64,000 bases of DNA, taken from the NCBI RefSeq assembly GCF_002162375.1, contig NZ_CP021425.1, positions 4,481,001 to 4,545,000 on the forward strand, given 5' to 3'. Within the stretch, counting starts at the first letter, position 1, and every line of letters starts with the position of its first letter. Source of the DNA: Oleiphilus messinensis. GTDB taxonomy: Bacteria > Pseudomonadota > Gammaproteobacteria > Pseudomonadales > Oleiphilaceae. Of the stretch, positions 27,567 to 36,677 are shown one piece after another. The notes under the pieces are model-generated. The model had not been told where the DNA came from. It made no database searches and saw only the letters and a program-made list of their open reading frames with translations. Both the position numbers and the translations under genes were made by a program.

Positions 27567-28045
27567 GCATGTCCAGCCACCGAGCCCCCAATGCTGACCT
27601 GCTCTCACTCACCGAAGAAAACTTAAAGCCAGTCGGATACAGCACCACGCATAATCGTGGCGAAAGTCTCGTATCATCTAAATCGCCACTAAAAAACTGT
27701 TCATAACGACAGTTATAATAGGAGTGGCGGCTTTTAAGAAAATTCTGTCTATATAGAACCTGAAAAATCATGCGCAGCTTCGCCTGAGCCAAAAATACAA
27801 GCATCTGATAAATATAGAAAATCTAATCCATATTTTTGTTTACATAGACAATAATCCTGTCTATGTATGCCGGAATGCTCTCTTTTCCTCCAGCGAAAAG
27901 CTGATACACTCATAGTTAGTGTTAGGTACAGCCACTGATAATCGCGGTTATAAGCGTGATAGAAACGACGGATCTGGTGGGCCGGAAGTTATTTACGAAG
28001 CACGCAAAGTAATAAGCTGTTAGGCCATAAAATTGGAGACTGAAT
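27567..28045. other. Left edge of the cassette array, no clear gene
   Basis: No convincing gene. A 45-codon plus-strand frame at 27569-27706 (MSSHRAPNADLLSLTEEN) could be a gene fragment. AACTGT at 27695-27700 and ACAGTT at 27709-27714 form a small hairpin. A perfect inverted repeat with 10-bp arms is at 27841-27867 (TACATAGACA, 7-bp spacer, TGTCTATGTA). Core-like GTTAGGT near 27920 and GTTAGGC at 28019-28025 fit the GTTRRRY attC/attI recombination core. The second lies directly before the first cassette gene. No integron integrase is found here or anywhere in the window. Confidence 0.5.
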
Positions 28046-28816
28046 ATGGCATGGTATAATTCAAGTTCATTGTGGAGCGTTTTAGTAGCAACATTAGCCC
28101 TAGTGCTGACTCAATTGCCTCCAATTTTGCAATGGTTTCCCGAATACAAGCTTTCAATACAACATGACAACAGGATCGGTGTTAACAATGCCATAGGTAT
28201 TATCGGACATAACTTGGCGATTGAATTACATAACAAAGGAAATCGAGAGTTAAATGTTGAAAAAATTGAGCTAGAAATAATCAACCCAGACCAGAAAAAG
28301 AGAGTTCTGAATGCAGAGTCATTTTCACCAATGATTACGGGGGGCGGCCAACCGATAAACCTACCTGTTAACTCAGTGAAACTTTCACCCAATGAAAGTT
28401 CATCGGGTTTTATTTTCTTTAATCAGACTATTAGTCCAGACACAGAAGAGAAATATAATGAAATACGGCTTTCTATCTCTCAAAGTATATTTGATAAACA
28501 ACAATTAATTGAGTGGGGAGCACTAAATCCCAGAGCTTCTATAGAAGCTAGTGAATCGCTGGTAGATACTGCAATTGAGTTTTTTGAGGAACATTATGAC
28601 CTGGAAAAGGGGCTGCATAAAGTAACAATTGTCGTGTATACCCAAGAGAAAGCTGAACCGTTTAAAACCCATCTAGAATATACAATTTATGGATATCACA
28701 TTGAAACAGTGAGATCGCAAACTGATGATTATAAGTATGGTGCAGGAATTTATGGGCCAAGTGCCAACAGCAAACAGGTCTGGTTAAAAGTCAGGCCTAA
28801 CAATCGCGTTAATTAG
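28046..28816 (+). CDS. Cassette gene: single-pass membrane protein of unknown function
   Basis: A 256-residue protein. Residues 1-30 contain a hydrophobic helix (SVLVATLALVLTQLPPIL), so it is probably anchored by its N-terminus with a large external or cytoplasmic domain. The body is beta-rich and charged (KGNRELNVEKIELEIINPDQ). No domain is recognised. It starts ~20 bp after the GTTAGGC core at 28019 and its stop codon lies at the start of an attC-like sequence, so it is the first cassette of the array. GC content is low compared with the core genes. Confidence 0.65.
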   Translation: MAWYNSSSLWSVLVATLALVLTQLPPILQWFPEYKLSIQHDNRIGVNNAIGIIGHNLAIELHNKGNRELNVEKIELEIINPDQKKRVLNAESFSPMITGGGQPINLPVNSVKLSPNESSSGFIFFNQTISPDTEEKYNEIRLSISQSIFDKQQLIEWGALNPRASIEASESLVDTAIEFFEEHYDLEKGLHKVTIVVYTQEKAEPFKTHLEYTIYGYHIETVRSQTDDYKYGAGIYGPSANSKQVWLKVRPNNRVN

Positions 28817-28851
28817 GACGCTCGCAAGCTCGCGCCTATTACGCGGGCGTT
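28814..28851 (+). other. attC-like site interrupted by IS1182
   Basis: The sequence immediately after the first cassette gene contains arms ACGCTCGC and GCGGGCGT, which pair over a short loop, and ends in the core GTT at 28849-28851. The full-length IS1182 element begins in the next base, so the site is cut at its core. Together with GTTAGAG on the far side of the element this gives a complete attC-type core. Confidence 0.6.
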
Positions 28852-30695
28852 GAGCCTGTAGAAAAAGGTCGATTCCCACCCATATTTTGCTAAACTCAGA
28901 GCATTGATCAAGGAGTGATTCAGATGCCAAAGTTCAAGCCTTATAATTACAATCAAAGCGCAATGGTGGTGATCAACTATCACGATCAACTCCAACCCGG
29001 CACGTTTGAATACGCCATCCATCACCTCATCGAACATAAGCTCGACCTATCGATATTCTTCCCTAATTATCATAACGACCACACCGGACGGCCCGCCTAC
29101 GACCCGGCCATCCTGCTCAAAATCGTATTATTCGCATACTCCAAAGGCATTACATCGAGTCGGGAAATACAATGGTGTTGTGAAACCAACATCATCTTCA
29201 AGGCGTTGTCCTGTGATTCGGTTCCGCACTTCACGACCATTGCAAACTTTGTGAGCGGGTATCCGGACGAAATAGCATCGCTCTTCGAACAGGTCTTGTT
29301 GATTTGTCATGAGCAAGGCTTACTCGGCAATGAGTTGTTCGCAATCGACGGCTGCAAGATGCCCTCAAATGCGGCGAAAGAGTGGTCGGGTACGTTTAAA
29401 GAACTCACCGAAAAACGCGATAAACTCCGACGACAAATTCGCTATCACTTACGAGAACATCAACAGAATGATACGAATGCGTGTCGGGATGAAGAGCGAC
29501 AGAAGCGCCATGAGCAGGCCGTGAAAACGCTTGATAAAGCAGCGGAGAAAATCGACCAGTTTTTAAAGCTCCAGCGCCCACGGATGGGCCAGGGGAAAAG
29601 ACCAAAGGAAGTGAAAAGTAATATCACAGATAACGAATCGGCCAAGATGACCACCTCCAAAGGCACGATTCAAGGCTACAATGGCGTCGCGGCAGTCGAT
29701 AAAAAGCATCAGATCATCATCGATGCACAAGCCTTTGGTGAAGGTCAGGAGCACCACACGTTAGCCCCCGTACTCGAGTCGATAGATAATCGGTTGAGGC
29801 GGCTTGGCATCTCAGACAACATTTTTCAATCAGGCACTGTTGTTACAGCTGATACCGGGTTTGCCAATGAAGTCAATATGAAATACCTGTACGAGCGGGA
29901 TATCAACGCCTATGTGCCAGATAACCGGTTTCGCAGCCGTGATCCTAAGTTTGCGGATCAGAAAAGGAAATATGGTAAGCGCCATCAAGATACCAAATCG
30001 AAAGAGTCTCACCATGGCAAAGCCGTGATTCCCGCAAAGGAATTCACCTTTGATCCCATTCAGTTGACGTGTATTTGCCCTGCGGGTGAATCACTGACTT
30101 TCCACGGGGTTCGAGAAGACCCACACGGTAATCCGAAAGCTTTTTTTGAGGGGCGGTTATTACAATGCCGACACTGTGAACTCAACACAAAGTGCATGAA
30201 AAATCCGAGTGCTGCAAACCATCGCAAAGGCGCTGGAAGGCAAGTCTCATTCATAATTACAGACAAGCGCAAGCCCAACTATACAGACTGGATGAAGTGC
30301 AGGGTTGATAGTGACGCAGGGAAGCAAATCTACAGTCACCGGATGTCTGTTGTAGAACCTGTTTTTGGCAATATTGGTACCACCAAAAAATTAAACCGCT
30401 TTAGCCTGAGAGGGAAAGCGAAGGTTCAAGGTCAATGGCAGTTGTATTGTATGGTTCACAATATCGAGAAGGTATTGAATTATGGGGAGCTCACCGCATG
30501 ACAGGCGGTAAAAGCTTGTATCCGGACAATTCGAAACATGCCTGTAAGCTCGTAAGTAAAGCGATTGATCGCACGAAATTGAAATAACGAAATAAATAAC
30601 TTGCCAGCGGCTAATTCATAGCCGATGGTTAATGGATAGAAATTGAATTTGAGGTGTGTGGATATTGGGTCATGATTGGCTTTTTCTACAGCCTC
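28852..30695 (+). mobile_element. IS1182-family insertion sequence, complete copy
   Basis: 1,844 bp with imperfect terminal inverted repeats: GAGCCTGTAGAAAAAGG at the left and the complement of GAGGCTGTAGAAAAAGC at the right. A transposase gene fills most of it. Both ends are flanked by GTT (28849-28851 and 30696-30698), a 3-bp target duplication. The insertion target is the GTT of an attC-type core. Six tail fragments of the same family elsewhere in the window end at the same core. Confidence 0.8.
28924..30501 (+). CDS. IS1182-family transposase
   Basis: A 525-residue transposase from ATG 28924, with AAGGAG eight bases upstream. The family's DDE layout is visible: LFAIDGCKMPSNAAKEW with the first Asp, VTADTGFANEVNMKYL with the second, and VVEPVFGNIGTTKKLNRF with the catalytic Glu. 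The N-terminal part has AYDPAILLKIVLFAYSKG and the Cys-rich zinc-like segment CICPAGESLTF to CRHCELNTKC lies near the C-terminus. It is intact, so the element may be mobile. Confidence 0.9.
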   Translation: MPKFKPYNYNQSAMVVINYHDQLQPGTFEYAIHHLIEHKLDLSIFFPNYHNDHTGRPAYDPAILLKIVLFAYSKGITSSREIQWCCETNIIFKALSCDSVPHFTTIANFVSGYPDEIASLFEQVLLICHEQGLLGNELFAIDGCKMPSNAAKEWSGTFKELTEKRDKLRRQIRYHLREHQQNDTNACRDEERQKRHEQAVKTLDKAAEKIDQFLKLQRPRMGQGKRPKEVKSNITDNESAKMTTSKGTIQGYNGVAAVDKKHQIIIDAQAFGEGQEHHTLAPVLESIDNRLRRLGISDNIFQSGTVVTADTGFANEVNMKYLYERDINAYVPDNRFRSRDPKFADQKRKYGKRHQDTKSKESHHGKAVIPAKEFTFDPIQLTCICPAGESLTFHGVREDPHGNPKAFFEGRLLQCRHCELNTKCMKNPSAANHRKGAGRQVSFIITDKRKPNYTDWMKCRVDSDAGKQIYSHRMSVVEPVFGNIGTTKKLNRFSLRGKAKVQGQWQLYCMVHNIEKVLNYGELTA

Positions 30696-30739
30696 GTTAG
30701 AGAACGAATGGAACGTAGTATTAATTGAAAGGATAGAAT

Positions 30740-31774
30740 ATGAATCTGATCGATTACGAACTATGGAATCTTTTGATGGCTCCAATGGGGTTTACTATTC
30801 TTTTATTCTTTGGTTTTTTCTTCATGAAGGAGTGGAGGATTGGCCGAGAACGGGATTTCGAAATGAGGAAGAGGGAATTTGATTTAAAGAGAGAAGAGGT
30901 TGCCGGCGCTGCAAGTATAAATATAAATAACGAAGCTCCAGGGTCTGGGAGCGATTTGGGAGGATATATTACTGTCGAGATCCCGGAAGAAAGAAAGCCA
31001 ATGTTTCAGGATATATTGAAAGGCTTCGAAGAATATTCTCTGTTGAAGGGGTACAAAGTATCTATCTCGACAGACACAAGTGAAATGGACCGGATTTCAT
31101 TCAAAATCACGATACTCGACTTTGGTGTTACAGCAAATCGTAATTCAGTAAAACAAGATCTGAACGAATATATTCGAAAAGTTCAACTGGGAGAGATCGA
31201 CGAAGATATTCCACGAGTCATTAATCCTATTGATCACTCTCGGATCGTTATGGCACTAAAAAATAGAATCACATTCTTACAACAAAACTATGAAGTAGAA
31301 AAAAACATTAAGGAATTTTATGAGGGCTTTGTAAAAAATCTTCCTGTTGGAGGTTTTTCGCATGGTAATCCAGTTTTTCATATAAGCAATGGAGGTAATA
31401 CCGATATGGATCAAAGAAAGTACATATCAAATAATTCTGCAAACGTAATGCAAGGCGATAATCACCAAAATCGGGTTGAAGCTGGAAATATAAATATCGG
31501 TTCAACTGTTAGTGAAAAGAATAATCAAATTGATCTATTAAGTGATTTAATTAAAGAGCTTTCTAGGAATTCCGATAATGAAGAGTACCAGAAAGCTATT
31601 CGACACTGCGAGAGTATCAAAGATGAGATGTTGGATGAGTCTCAACCAGACGAGGGAATGATTGGTAAACTTTTAAGGAAAGTAAGTGGAATCCTTAGTG
31701 CTGTAGAAAAAGGATCTGAGCTATTCGAAAAGGCTCAAAGTGTGTTTGATTCTTTTGGGGGCGCGAGCCTCTAA
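30740..31774 (+). CDS. Cassette gene: membrane-anchored protein of unknown function
   Basis: A 344-residue protein. GAAAGGA lies upstream of the ATG. One N-terminal membrane helix (MGFTILLFFGFFFMKEWR) is followed by a charged coiled-coil-like segment, a soluble region, and a polar N/G-rich stretch with a repeat-like flavour (KYISNNSANVMQGDN, AGNINIGSTVSEKN). The C-terminal ~80 residues are helical. No known domain is recognised. Proteins with similar N/G-rich segments are seen near defence-type genes, but that is a weak analogy. It directly follows a right-end-of-IS1182/GTTAGAG junction and its stop overlaps a full attC site. Confidence 0.65.
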   Translation: MNLIDYELWNLLMAPMGFTILLFFGFFFMKEWRIGRERDFEMRKREFDLKREEVAGAASININNEAPGSGSDLGGYITVEIPEERKPMFQDILKGFEEYSLLKGYKVSISTDTSEMDRISFKITILDFGVTANRNSVKQDLNEYIRKVQLGEIDEDIPRVINPIDHSRIVMALKNRITFLQQNYEVEKNIKEFYEGFVKNLPVGGFSHGNPVFHISNGGNTDMDQRKYISNNSANVMQGDNHQNRVEAGNINIGSTVSEKNNQIDLLSDLIKELSRNSDNEEYQKAIRHCESIKDEMLDESQPDEGMIGKLLRKVSGILSAVEKGSELFEKAQSVFDSFGGASL

Positions 31775-31885
31775 CAAGCCAATGCACGCGGAGCCAGCTA
31801 CGTTACGCAATTTTGCAGTGTCGCTTCGCAACACTTTACCACAAAATTGCTCCACTCCGCTGGCCCGGTGATTGGGGCGTTAGCT
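31772..31885 (+). other. Intact attC site
   Basis: About 114 bp. It begins TAACAAGCCAATGC (R'' box) overlapping the stop codon of the cassette gene, and ends GATTGGGGCGTTAGC (R' core GTTAGC). The two ends pair imperfectly (GCCAATGCACGCGGAGCCAG with the complement of CTCCGCTGGCCCGG-type sequence), and the middle also has inverted repeats (TTTGTGGTAAAGTG-like). This is the imperfect-palindrome architecture of integron attC sites. Confidence 0.85.
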
Positions 31886-31901
31886 TTTAAGGGAGATATT
31901 C

Positions 31902-33218
31902 ATGAGCAAAGAGTTAGTTGTTCCAGATGGAAAAAAATTAGAGTTACTATCAAAAGAAGAAGCATCTCTCGTATCGAAGGAAATCGTGAATGTCCGTGAG
32001 GAAGTTAGAGATTGTCCTTATTTAGAAGAAGCCCTTAAAGTTCTTCCAGTCAAAGGGTACAGGAGCGCAATAGGGTCATACTGGAACGCAGTAATAGATG
32101 ATATTCGGCAAAAAATTATTCATAGGAGTTTGGATCTGTTCAACAAGGAGGTTAACCCGAAGAAGAAAATTGAGAAATATGAAGATTTTCAAGATTATGT
32201 TACCGATAACGATCTAATAGAGGGAGCGTACAAAATAGGTGTATTGAGCTGGGAAGCACGAAAACTAATGCATCAAGCCAGAGAAACAAGAAATATGTTT
32301 CATGGGCACCCTAAGAGCTCTGACCCTGGACTACTTAAAGTATTGAATTTGATTTCAGACTGCAATAAGTATGTTTTGTCACAAGAGTTTCCGCCTTCAA
32401 TAATAGATATATCGACGTATCTGGCACAAATGGATTCTCCAGATTTCTCCAGAAATGAAATAGCGGTAGACCAGGCATTTACTGATTTGCCTCCTGTCTA
32501 CAAGACTGAATTATCGAATCGGTTTTATACAACCTATTGTAGCGACAGTGTATCTAGTGATCTTAGAGGTAATATTGAGTTTTGCGCACCAATATTATGG
32601 TCATCGCTGACTAAAGAAGATAAAAAGCAAATTGGAAAGCGTTTCGATAAAGAAGTTGTAGAAGGGAACAAACAAAAAATAACTAAAGCATTTTCGTATA
32701 TAAAGCTAGTAAACGGCCTTATGTATGTTAGCTCCGCTTCGCGGAGAATTCTAATTGAGCCTCTGGTGTCTGAGTTAAATGAATCTTTAGATGACTGGGA
32801 TAAAGAGGCAAAGCTAGTCAAAAAGATTCTGCCAGCTTCGAAATTTATTCCAGCTGATCTTTTAATAGACTTTGTAGGCGCAATTACAAAAACCTTTGTT
32901 GGCTACAAGGGTAGTAGCTATAGCTATTCTAGAACCAATTTTTACTCCAATGCTGCTGCGCCCTCCATAAAAGAAATGTTTCAATCATTCGACTCTGCGG
33001 GGATAGATGCATTTGTTGAGGTAGTTAAAACTGACCGAGTCCTAAGAAGAAGGATTAAGGAGGCTGGCCAGCTAGAAAGGCTCAGGGTTTTAGCTAATAT
33101 CTTGTTGGAAAATGAAATTGCTAGCGAACAAGCTGAACAGTTTTTAGACGCACTCTGTGATGAAGATGAAACTGAAGAGTTTTTTACAAAAGTATTGCCG
33201 AAGCTTAAGAAAAGCTAA
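31902..33218 (+). CDS. Cassette gene: HEPN-motif protein, family member 1
   Basis: A 438-residue soluble helical protein. The N-terminal half has GYRSAIGSYWNAVIDDIRQK, then ETRNMFHGHP near residues 128-137. R130 with His 134 and His 136 fits the R-x(3-5)-H motif of HEPN-type RNases. The equivalent region of the cassette at 41571 shows the same order (FRSAIVSTWIAVSFDIIDK, DRNRCAHP), so the two are related. The C-terminal ~200 residues are helical and unrecognised. HEPN domains occur in toxins and phage-defence RNases; a defence function is a reasonable guess. The stop codon is cut by the intron boundary. Confidence 0.6.
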   Translation: MSKELVVPDGKKLELLSKEEASLVSKEIVNVREEVRDCPYLEEALKVLPVKGYRSAIGSYWNAVIDDIRQKIIHRSLDLFNKEVNPKKKIEKYEDFQDYVTDNDLIEGAYKIGVLSWEARKLMHQARETRNMFHGHPKSSDPGLLKVLNLISDCNKYVLSQEFPPSIIDISTYLAQMDSPDFSRNEIAVDQAFTDLPPVYKTELSNRFYTTYCSDSVSSDLRGNIEFCAPILWSSLTKEDKKQIGKRFDKEVVEGNKQKITKAFSYIKLVNGLMYVSSASRRILIEPLVSELNESLDDWDKEAKLVKKILPASKFIPADLLIDFVGAITKTFVGYKGSSYSYSRTNFYSNAAAPSIKEMFQSFDSAGIDAFVEVVKTDRVLRRRIKEAGQLERLRVLANILLENEIASEQAEQFLDALCDEDETEEFFTKVLPKLKKS

Positions 33219-35245
33219 TCGGGTAACCGGGGGTATCTAACCCCCAGTCCCCACAACACCCTGCATGCCTGCGCGGCCCGGCGTTCCCGCACAGGGCGTT
33301 TCACTCAGGATAGTGAAGCATAATCCAACCATCGCGTAATGAATAAAGTCCCTCAGATTTCAAATACTCCAATGATAGAGCTCGATTGATTCCCGGAGTC
33401 TTAGAGCTACGCCATGGGCCTTTGCTGGTGATGCCACAGGCAACCGCCACCTGAACATGAACACCGCGTTTCATGAGATTTCTAACTTTGGTGCGTGGCT
33501 TTCGCCATTGACGCCAATATGCCATTCGCACCCTGCGACGAATCCAGTGATCCAGATCGACGCAGCGTTGATAGCAGTTAGCGATACCAAAGTAGTTAAT
33601 CCAACCACGTAGGTATTGGCTCAGTTTGAAGAGCTGATATTTCATCGAAACTCCCCAGTTGCGATTCGTCAAACGTCGAACTTCCTGTATAAAATTCTTA
33701 AGGGAGCTCCGGTGCCATTGGATGCGTCCAGCCTGGAAAGTGAATCCCTGGAACTTGCATTCACTGGTTTTGACGACGTGGCTTTTAGTCGTGTTAACAA
33801 CCAATTTCAGCCGGCATTCTATAAAACGGGTGATACTTTTCAGTACACGTTCACCCGCTCTAGGACTGTTTACGAGGATCGTAAAATCATCCGCATAGCG
33901 GGCAAAGCTGCGTCCCCGTTTCTCAAGTTCTTTGTCCAGAGGATCGAGCATAATGTTAGCCAGTAGAGGCGATAAAGGTCCTCCTTGTGGCACTCCTTCT
34001 CGACTCTCCATGTAGAACTGGTTATCGATAACCCCAGCTCGGAGATAACGCTTGATCAGTTGTAATAGGCGCTTATCCTTCACCTTGCGGCCAAGGAGCG
34101 TCATTAGCAGATCGTGGTTAACCCGGTCAAAGAACTTGGACAGGCCGACATCCACAGCAAAACGGCGTCCCGTTTTGATAATGTGTTGAACCTGTTTTAC
34201 CGCCTGTTGCCCATTTCGATTAGGCCGGAATCCAAAGCTATTGCTAGAGAAGCCGGGATCGAAGATAGGCGTTAGCACTTGGGCGATGGCTTGTTGAATC
34301 ACTCGATCAGTAATCGTGGGAATACCCAGCAGGCGTTTACCGCCATCAGGTTTATCGATCTCCACGCGTCGAACGGGTGAGGGTTGGTATCGTCCTGAGT
34401 TCAGGTCGTTAACAACTGCTTTCCAATGCCCACCTTTTACCCAGGTCGGGAACTCATCAATGGTCATGCCATCAATGCCAGCGGCCCCCTTGTTGGCTCG
34501 AACTTGTTTCCAAGCCTTTTGAAGGTTCTCAGGCTGAAAAACTCGTTCGAATAGATTATTGCCAAAGGCTGGCTTCGTATCACTACGCTGAGTCACGTCA
34601 TTACCGGTCGGCATTCGTGTGTTCAAGTATGACAAGGCTCCTCCTTTATTCTGAATGTTCAGGCCTTCGCCTAAGGCGCCTACTTTTGGCACCATGTCCC
34701 ATCCATTACGATGGGCATTGGGCTACTATGCCGTCTGCTGACTTCTGCTTAATCACCGACGAAGTTACCCCCGCAGGCGCTATCAATGGTCATCTGTTCG
34801 CTCTCTTTAGTTGATGAGTCCAAAGAGCCAAGACATTTCTTTACCAGAGCCTCACTGGTTTCTGATTGGTCGCATGTTAAGCAGATCTCCGGAATGCCGG
34901 ACCACCCGAATAAGAACATTAACTTTCACTGCACAACTGGACTAGGCGTCCCCCATATTTACGGTGGCCGTTAGATCACGTGGCTTCGATGTCTTGTGCC
35001 ATCTCGCCTCCAGCCTACGCCTCATATGTTGTTCTTGGGGGACGCCTAGTCTTCATCAGCTCGCAGTTTTGCTAGCGGCTTCCTTCCGGCCGGCGTCCCG
35101 GAGACCGTTCCTCACGGATTGGCCCTTGCCATTCGCTAGTAGTTATCGTTAAATCGTTTAAGATTGATTTACTGGTGATCTTCCTAAAGAGGACTTTCAT
35201 CGGGGCGGCCATCCGCTTATTAGATAATGCCCATGCCGGGCGTAC
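33218..35245 (-). mobile_element. Group IIC-type intron, complete copy, inserted in an attC site
   Basis: About 2.03 kb on the minus strand. The 5' end is GTACGCCCGGCATGG at 35245 (compare the usual GTGCGCCCGGCATGG), and the 3' end is GTTACCCGAT at 33218, matching the usual ...ACCCGAT end. The boundary is uncertain by about two bases. An intact maturase gene is inside. A 15-bp inverted repeat (ACTAGGCGTCCCCCA at ~34941 and TGGGGGACGCCTAGT at ~35037) is part of the ribozyme's 5' folding. The exons on both sides give TA|CAAATTGG, close to an attC R'' box (TAACAA). The intron is antisense to the cassette genes. Confidence 0.75.
33301..34695 (-). CDS. Group II intron reverse transcriptase/maturase
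   Basis: A 464-residue protein. The reverse transcriptase core motifs are in order: RRVEIDKPDGGKRLLGIPTI, VDVGLSKFFDRVNHD, REGVPQGGPLSPLLANIML and the catalytic ARYADDFTILV. A maturase X-domain with RGWINYFGIANCYQ follows. There is no endonuclease domain, as expected for class C. The frame is intact, so the intron may still splice and retrohome. The start could be the Met at 34695 or the later one at 34614. It helps the intron RNA fold and reverse-transcribes it into attC target DNA. Confidence 0.9.
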   Translation of the reverse strand: MVPKVGALGEGLNIQNKGGALSYLNTRMPTGNDVTQRSDTKPAFGNNLFERVFQPENLQKAWKQVRANKGAAGIDGMTIDEFPTWVKGGHWKAVVNDLNSGRYQPSPVRRVEIDKPDGGKRLLGIPTITDRVIQQAIAQVLTPIFDPGFSSNSFGFRPNRNGQQAVKQVQHIIKTGRRFAVDVGLSKFFDRVNHDLLMTLLGRKVKDKRLLQLIKRYLRAGVIDNQFYMESREGVPQGGPLSPLLANIMLDPLDKELEKRGRSFARYADDFTILVNSPRAGERVLKSITRFIECRLKLVVNTTKSHVVKTSECKFQGFTFQAGRIQWHRSSLKNFIQEVRRLTNRNWGVSMKYQLFKLSQYLRGWINYFGIANCYQRCVDLDHWIRRRVRMAYWRQWRKPRTKVRNLMKRGVHVQVAVACGITSKGPWRSSKTPGINRALSLEYLKSEGLYSLRDGWIMLHYPE

Positions 35246-35297
35246 CAAATTGGTCAACATGACGCCTGGCGGCGCATGTCACCAAGGCGTTATGAGT
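35246..35297 (+). other. Right half of the attC site split by the group II intron
   Basis: CAAATTGG at 35246-35253 pairs with CCAAGGCG near the end, and the middle has the inverted pair ACATG with CATGT around ACGCCTGGCGGCG. It ends GCGTTATG, the R' core (GTTATGA). Joining it with the sequence just left of the intron rebuilds a ~55-bp attC site. Confidence 0.75.
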
Positions 35298-35306
35298 AAT
35301 ATGTAA

Positions 35307-35747
35307 ATGAAGACTCGTTTGATCGGAGAGAATGATCTTGAAGAGTGTGCAAGACTGTATGCTCAAGTATTTTCTAGCGAACCGTGGAACGAAGACTGGA
35401 CATTGGAACACGCATTTAACCGTCTCAGTCATTTTTACAAATCTATGGGGTTTCTGGGCGTATTGCTTGAAAACGAAAGCGTTGTGAGTTTTGCATTAGG
35501 CAATTGGGAGCCATTTTACTTTGGCAATATGTTCTACCTAAGAGAAATGTGCACACATACTCGTTTCCAGGCTAATGGCTATGGCAGCAGGGTTTACACT
35601 GCCCTAGAAAATGAGCTTAGAGCTAACTCTGTAAATAGTATTTATTTAACAACTGAGCGTGAGATTCCTGCTGCTAGCTTTTATCAAAGTAATGGCTTTA
35701 GTTACAGCGAGAAAATGGGTTTTTATGCTAAGCGACTAAACTCATAA
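35307..35747 (+). CDS. Cassette gene: GNAT family N-acetyltransferase
   Basis: A 146-residue GNAT protein. The acetyl-CoA-binding motif A is visible as TRFQANGYGSRVYTALEN (the Q/R-x-x-G-x-G/A turn), and the C-terminal strand is FYQSNGFSYSEKMGFYA. The N-terminal ILE...ECARLYAQVFSSEPW is a common start of aminoglycoside and amino-acid acetyltransferases in cassette arrays. The substrate is unknown. It starts 12 bp after the attC core. Its stop codon overlaps the start of an intron fragment. Confidence 0.85.
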   Translation: MKTRLIGENDLEECARLYAQVFSSEPWNEDWTLEHAFNRLSHFYKSMGFLGVLLENESVVSFALGNWEPFYFGNMFYLREMCTHTRFQANGYGSRVYTALENELRANSVNSIYLTTEREIPAASFYQSNGFSYSEKMGFYAKRLNS

Positions 35748-36009
35748 TCGGGTAGCCGGGGGTATCTAACCCCCAGTCCCCACAACACCCTGCATGCCTG
35801 CGCGGCCCGGCGTTCCCGCACAGGGCGTTTCACTCAGGATAGTGAAGCTTAATCCAACCATCGCGTAATGAATAAAGTCCCTCAGATTTCAAATACTCCA
35901 GTGACAGAACCTGATTGATACCCGGGGTCTTAGCACTAAGCCATGGGCCTTTGCTGGTGATGACACATGCAACTGCGGATTGAACATGCACACTTTGCCT
36001 CATGAGATT
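35747..36009 (-). mobile_element. Group IIC intron fragment, 3' end
   Basis: About 263 bp almost identical to the last part of the complete intron (33218-33482), including ATCGGGTAGCCGGGGGTA-type 3'-end sequence and the C-terminus of the maturase frame. The left end lies at the stop codon of the GNAT cassette, so it too entered an attC site. It is cut at CATGAGATT and joined to unrelated sequence (TACGTACATATATTG). Confidence 0.85.
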
Positions 36010-36058
36010 ACGTACATATATTGCAATTTGTATTGCCTTTTATCCGGTCGACTTGAAA

Positions 36059-36274
36059 CTTATGGGGAACTCGCCGCATGACAGGCGGTATAAGCGTGTA
36101 TTCGGACGACTCGAAACATGCTTGTGAGCTCGTAAGTAGAGCGATTGATCGCACGAAATTGAAATAACGAAAGAAATAACTTGCCAGCGGTTAATTCATA
36201 GCCAATGGTTAAGGAAATGAAATTAGATTTGAGGTGGTGGATATTGGGTCATGATAGACTTTTTCTACAGCCTC
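36059..36274 (+). mobile_element. IS1182 right-end fragment
   Basis: About 215 bp matching the last part of the complete element, from near the transposase stop codon to the right inverted repeat (CTTTTTCTACAGCCTC). The next bases are GTTATGC, an attC-type core. There is no left end. An internal partial duplication precedes it. Confidence 0.8.
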
Positions 36275-36281
36275 GTTATGC

Positions 36282-36677
36282 TCACCAAATGGTATCTATC
36301 ATCTCACTTGATAGTAGGTTTTTATCTGCTGTGACTAATCTCGCATTGTGAATAATTGATGTAGCTGCAATTATTCTGTCGGCAGGGTCATTGTTTATTT
36401 CTGAATTAAAATTAACTGATAATTCAGCTATTTCAGGAGAGATAAGTTTTACTAAAACATTTCTTGATTGCAGAAATAAGTTAATGAAATTTGCTGCCGT
36501 TGTTTCAACTTCAATTCTTCTTTTTTTGATTAGCATAGATATTTCCCAAATTGAAATATCTGAGATTGCTAATGCATTGTTTTCATCTGCTTTATTTATT
36601 GCATCCATTGCGGGAGCTGTAATACTTTTTGGGTCAAGCGCGTCCCAAATAATTGCGCATGTATCCATTAGTATCAT
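36282..36677 (-). CDS. Cassette gene: VapC-type PIN-domain toxin
   Basis: A 131-residue PIN-domain ribonuclease. Catalytic acidic residues are visible at D5 (MILMDTCAIIWDAL), E45 (SDISIWEISMLI), D97 (DPADRIIAAT) and D116 (LVTADKNLLS). Its start overlaps the stop of the antitoxin gene by four bases. VapC toxins cut tRNA or rRNA. The pair is antisense to the array, as is common for addiction cassettes with their own promoter. Confidence 0.9.
   Translation of the reverse strand: MILMDTCAIIWDALDPKSITAPAMDAINKADENNALAISDISIWEISMLIKKRRIEVETTAANFINLFLQSRNVLVKLISPEIAELSVNFNSEINNDPADRIIAATSIIHNARLVTADKNLLSSEMIDTIW

Noticed and set aside
27541-27804. A minus-strand 87-codon frame at the island's left edge
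   Set aside because: It spans the border repeat and shows no homology or start signal.
31772-31885. Possible rho-independent terminator after the cassette gene
   Set aside because: The paired arms, TAACAAG start and GTTAGC end fit an attC site better, and there is no T-tract.
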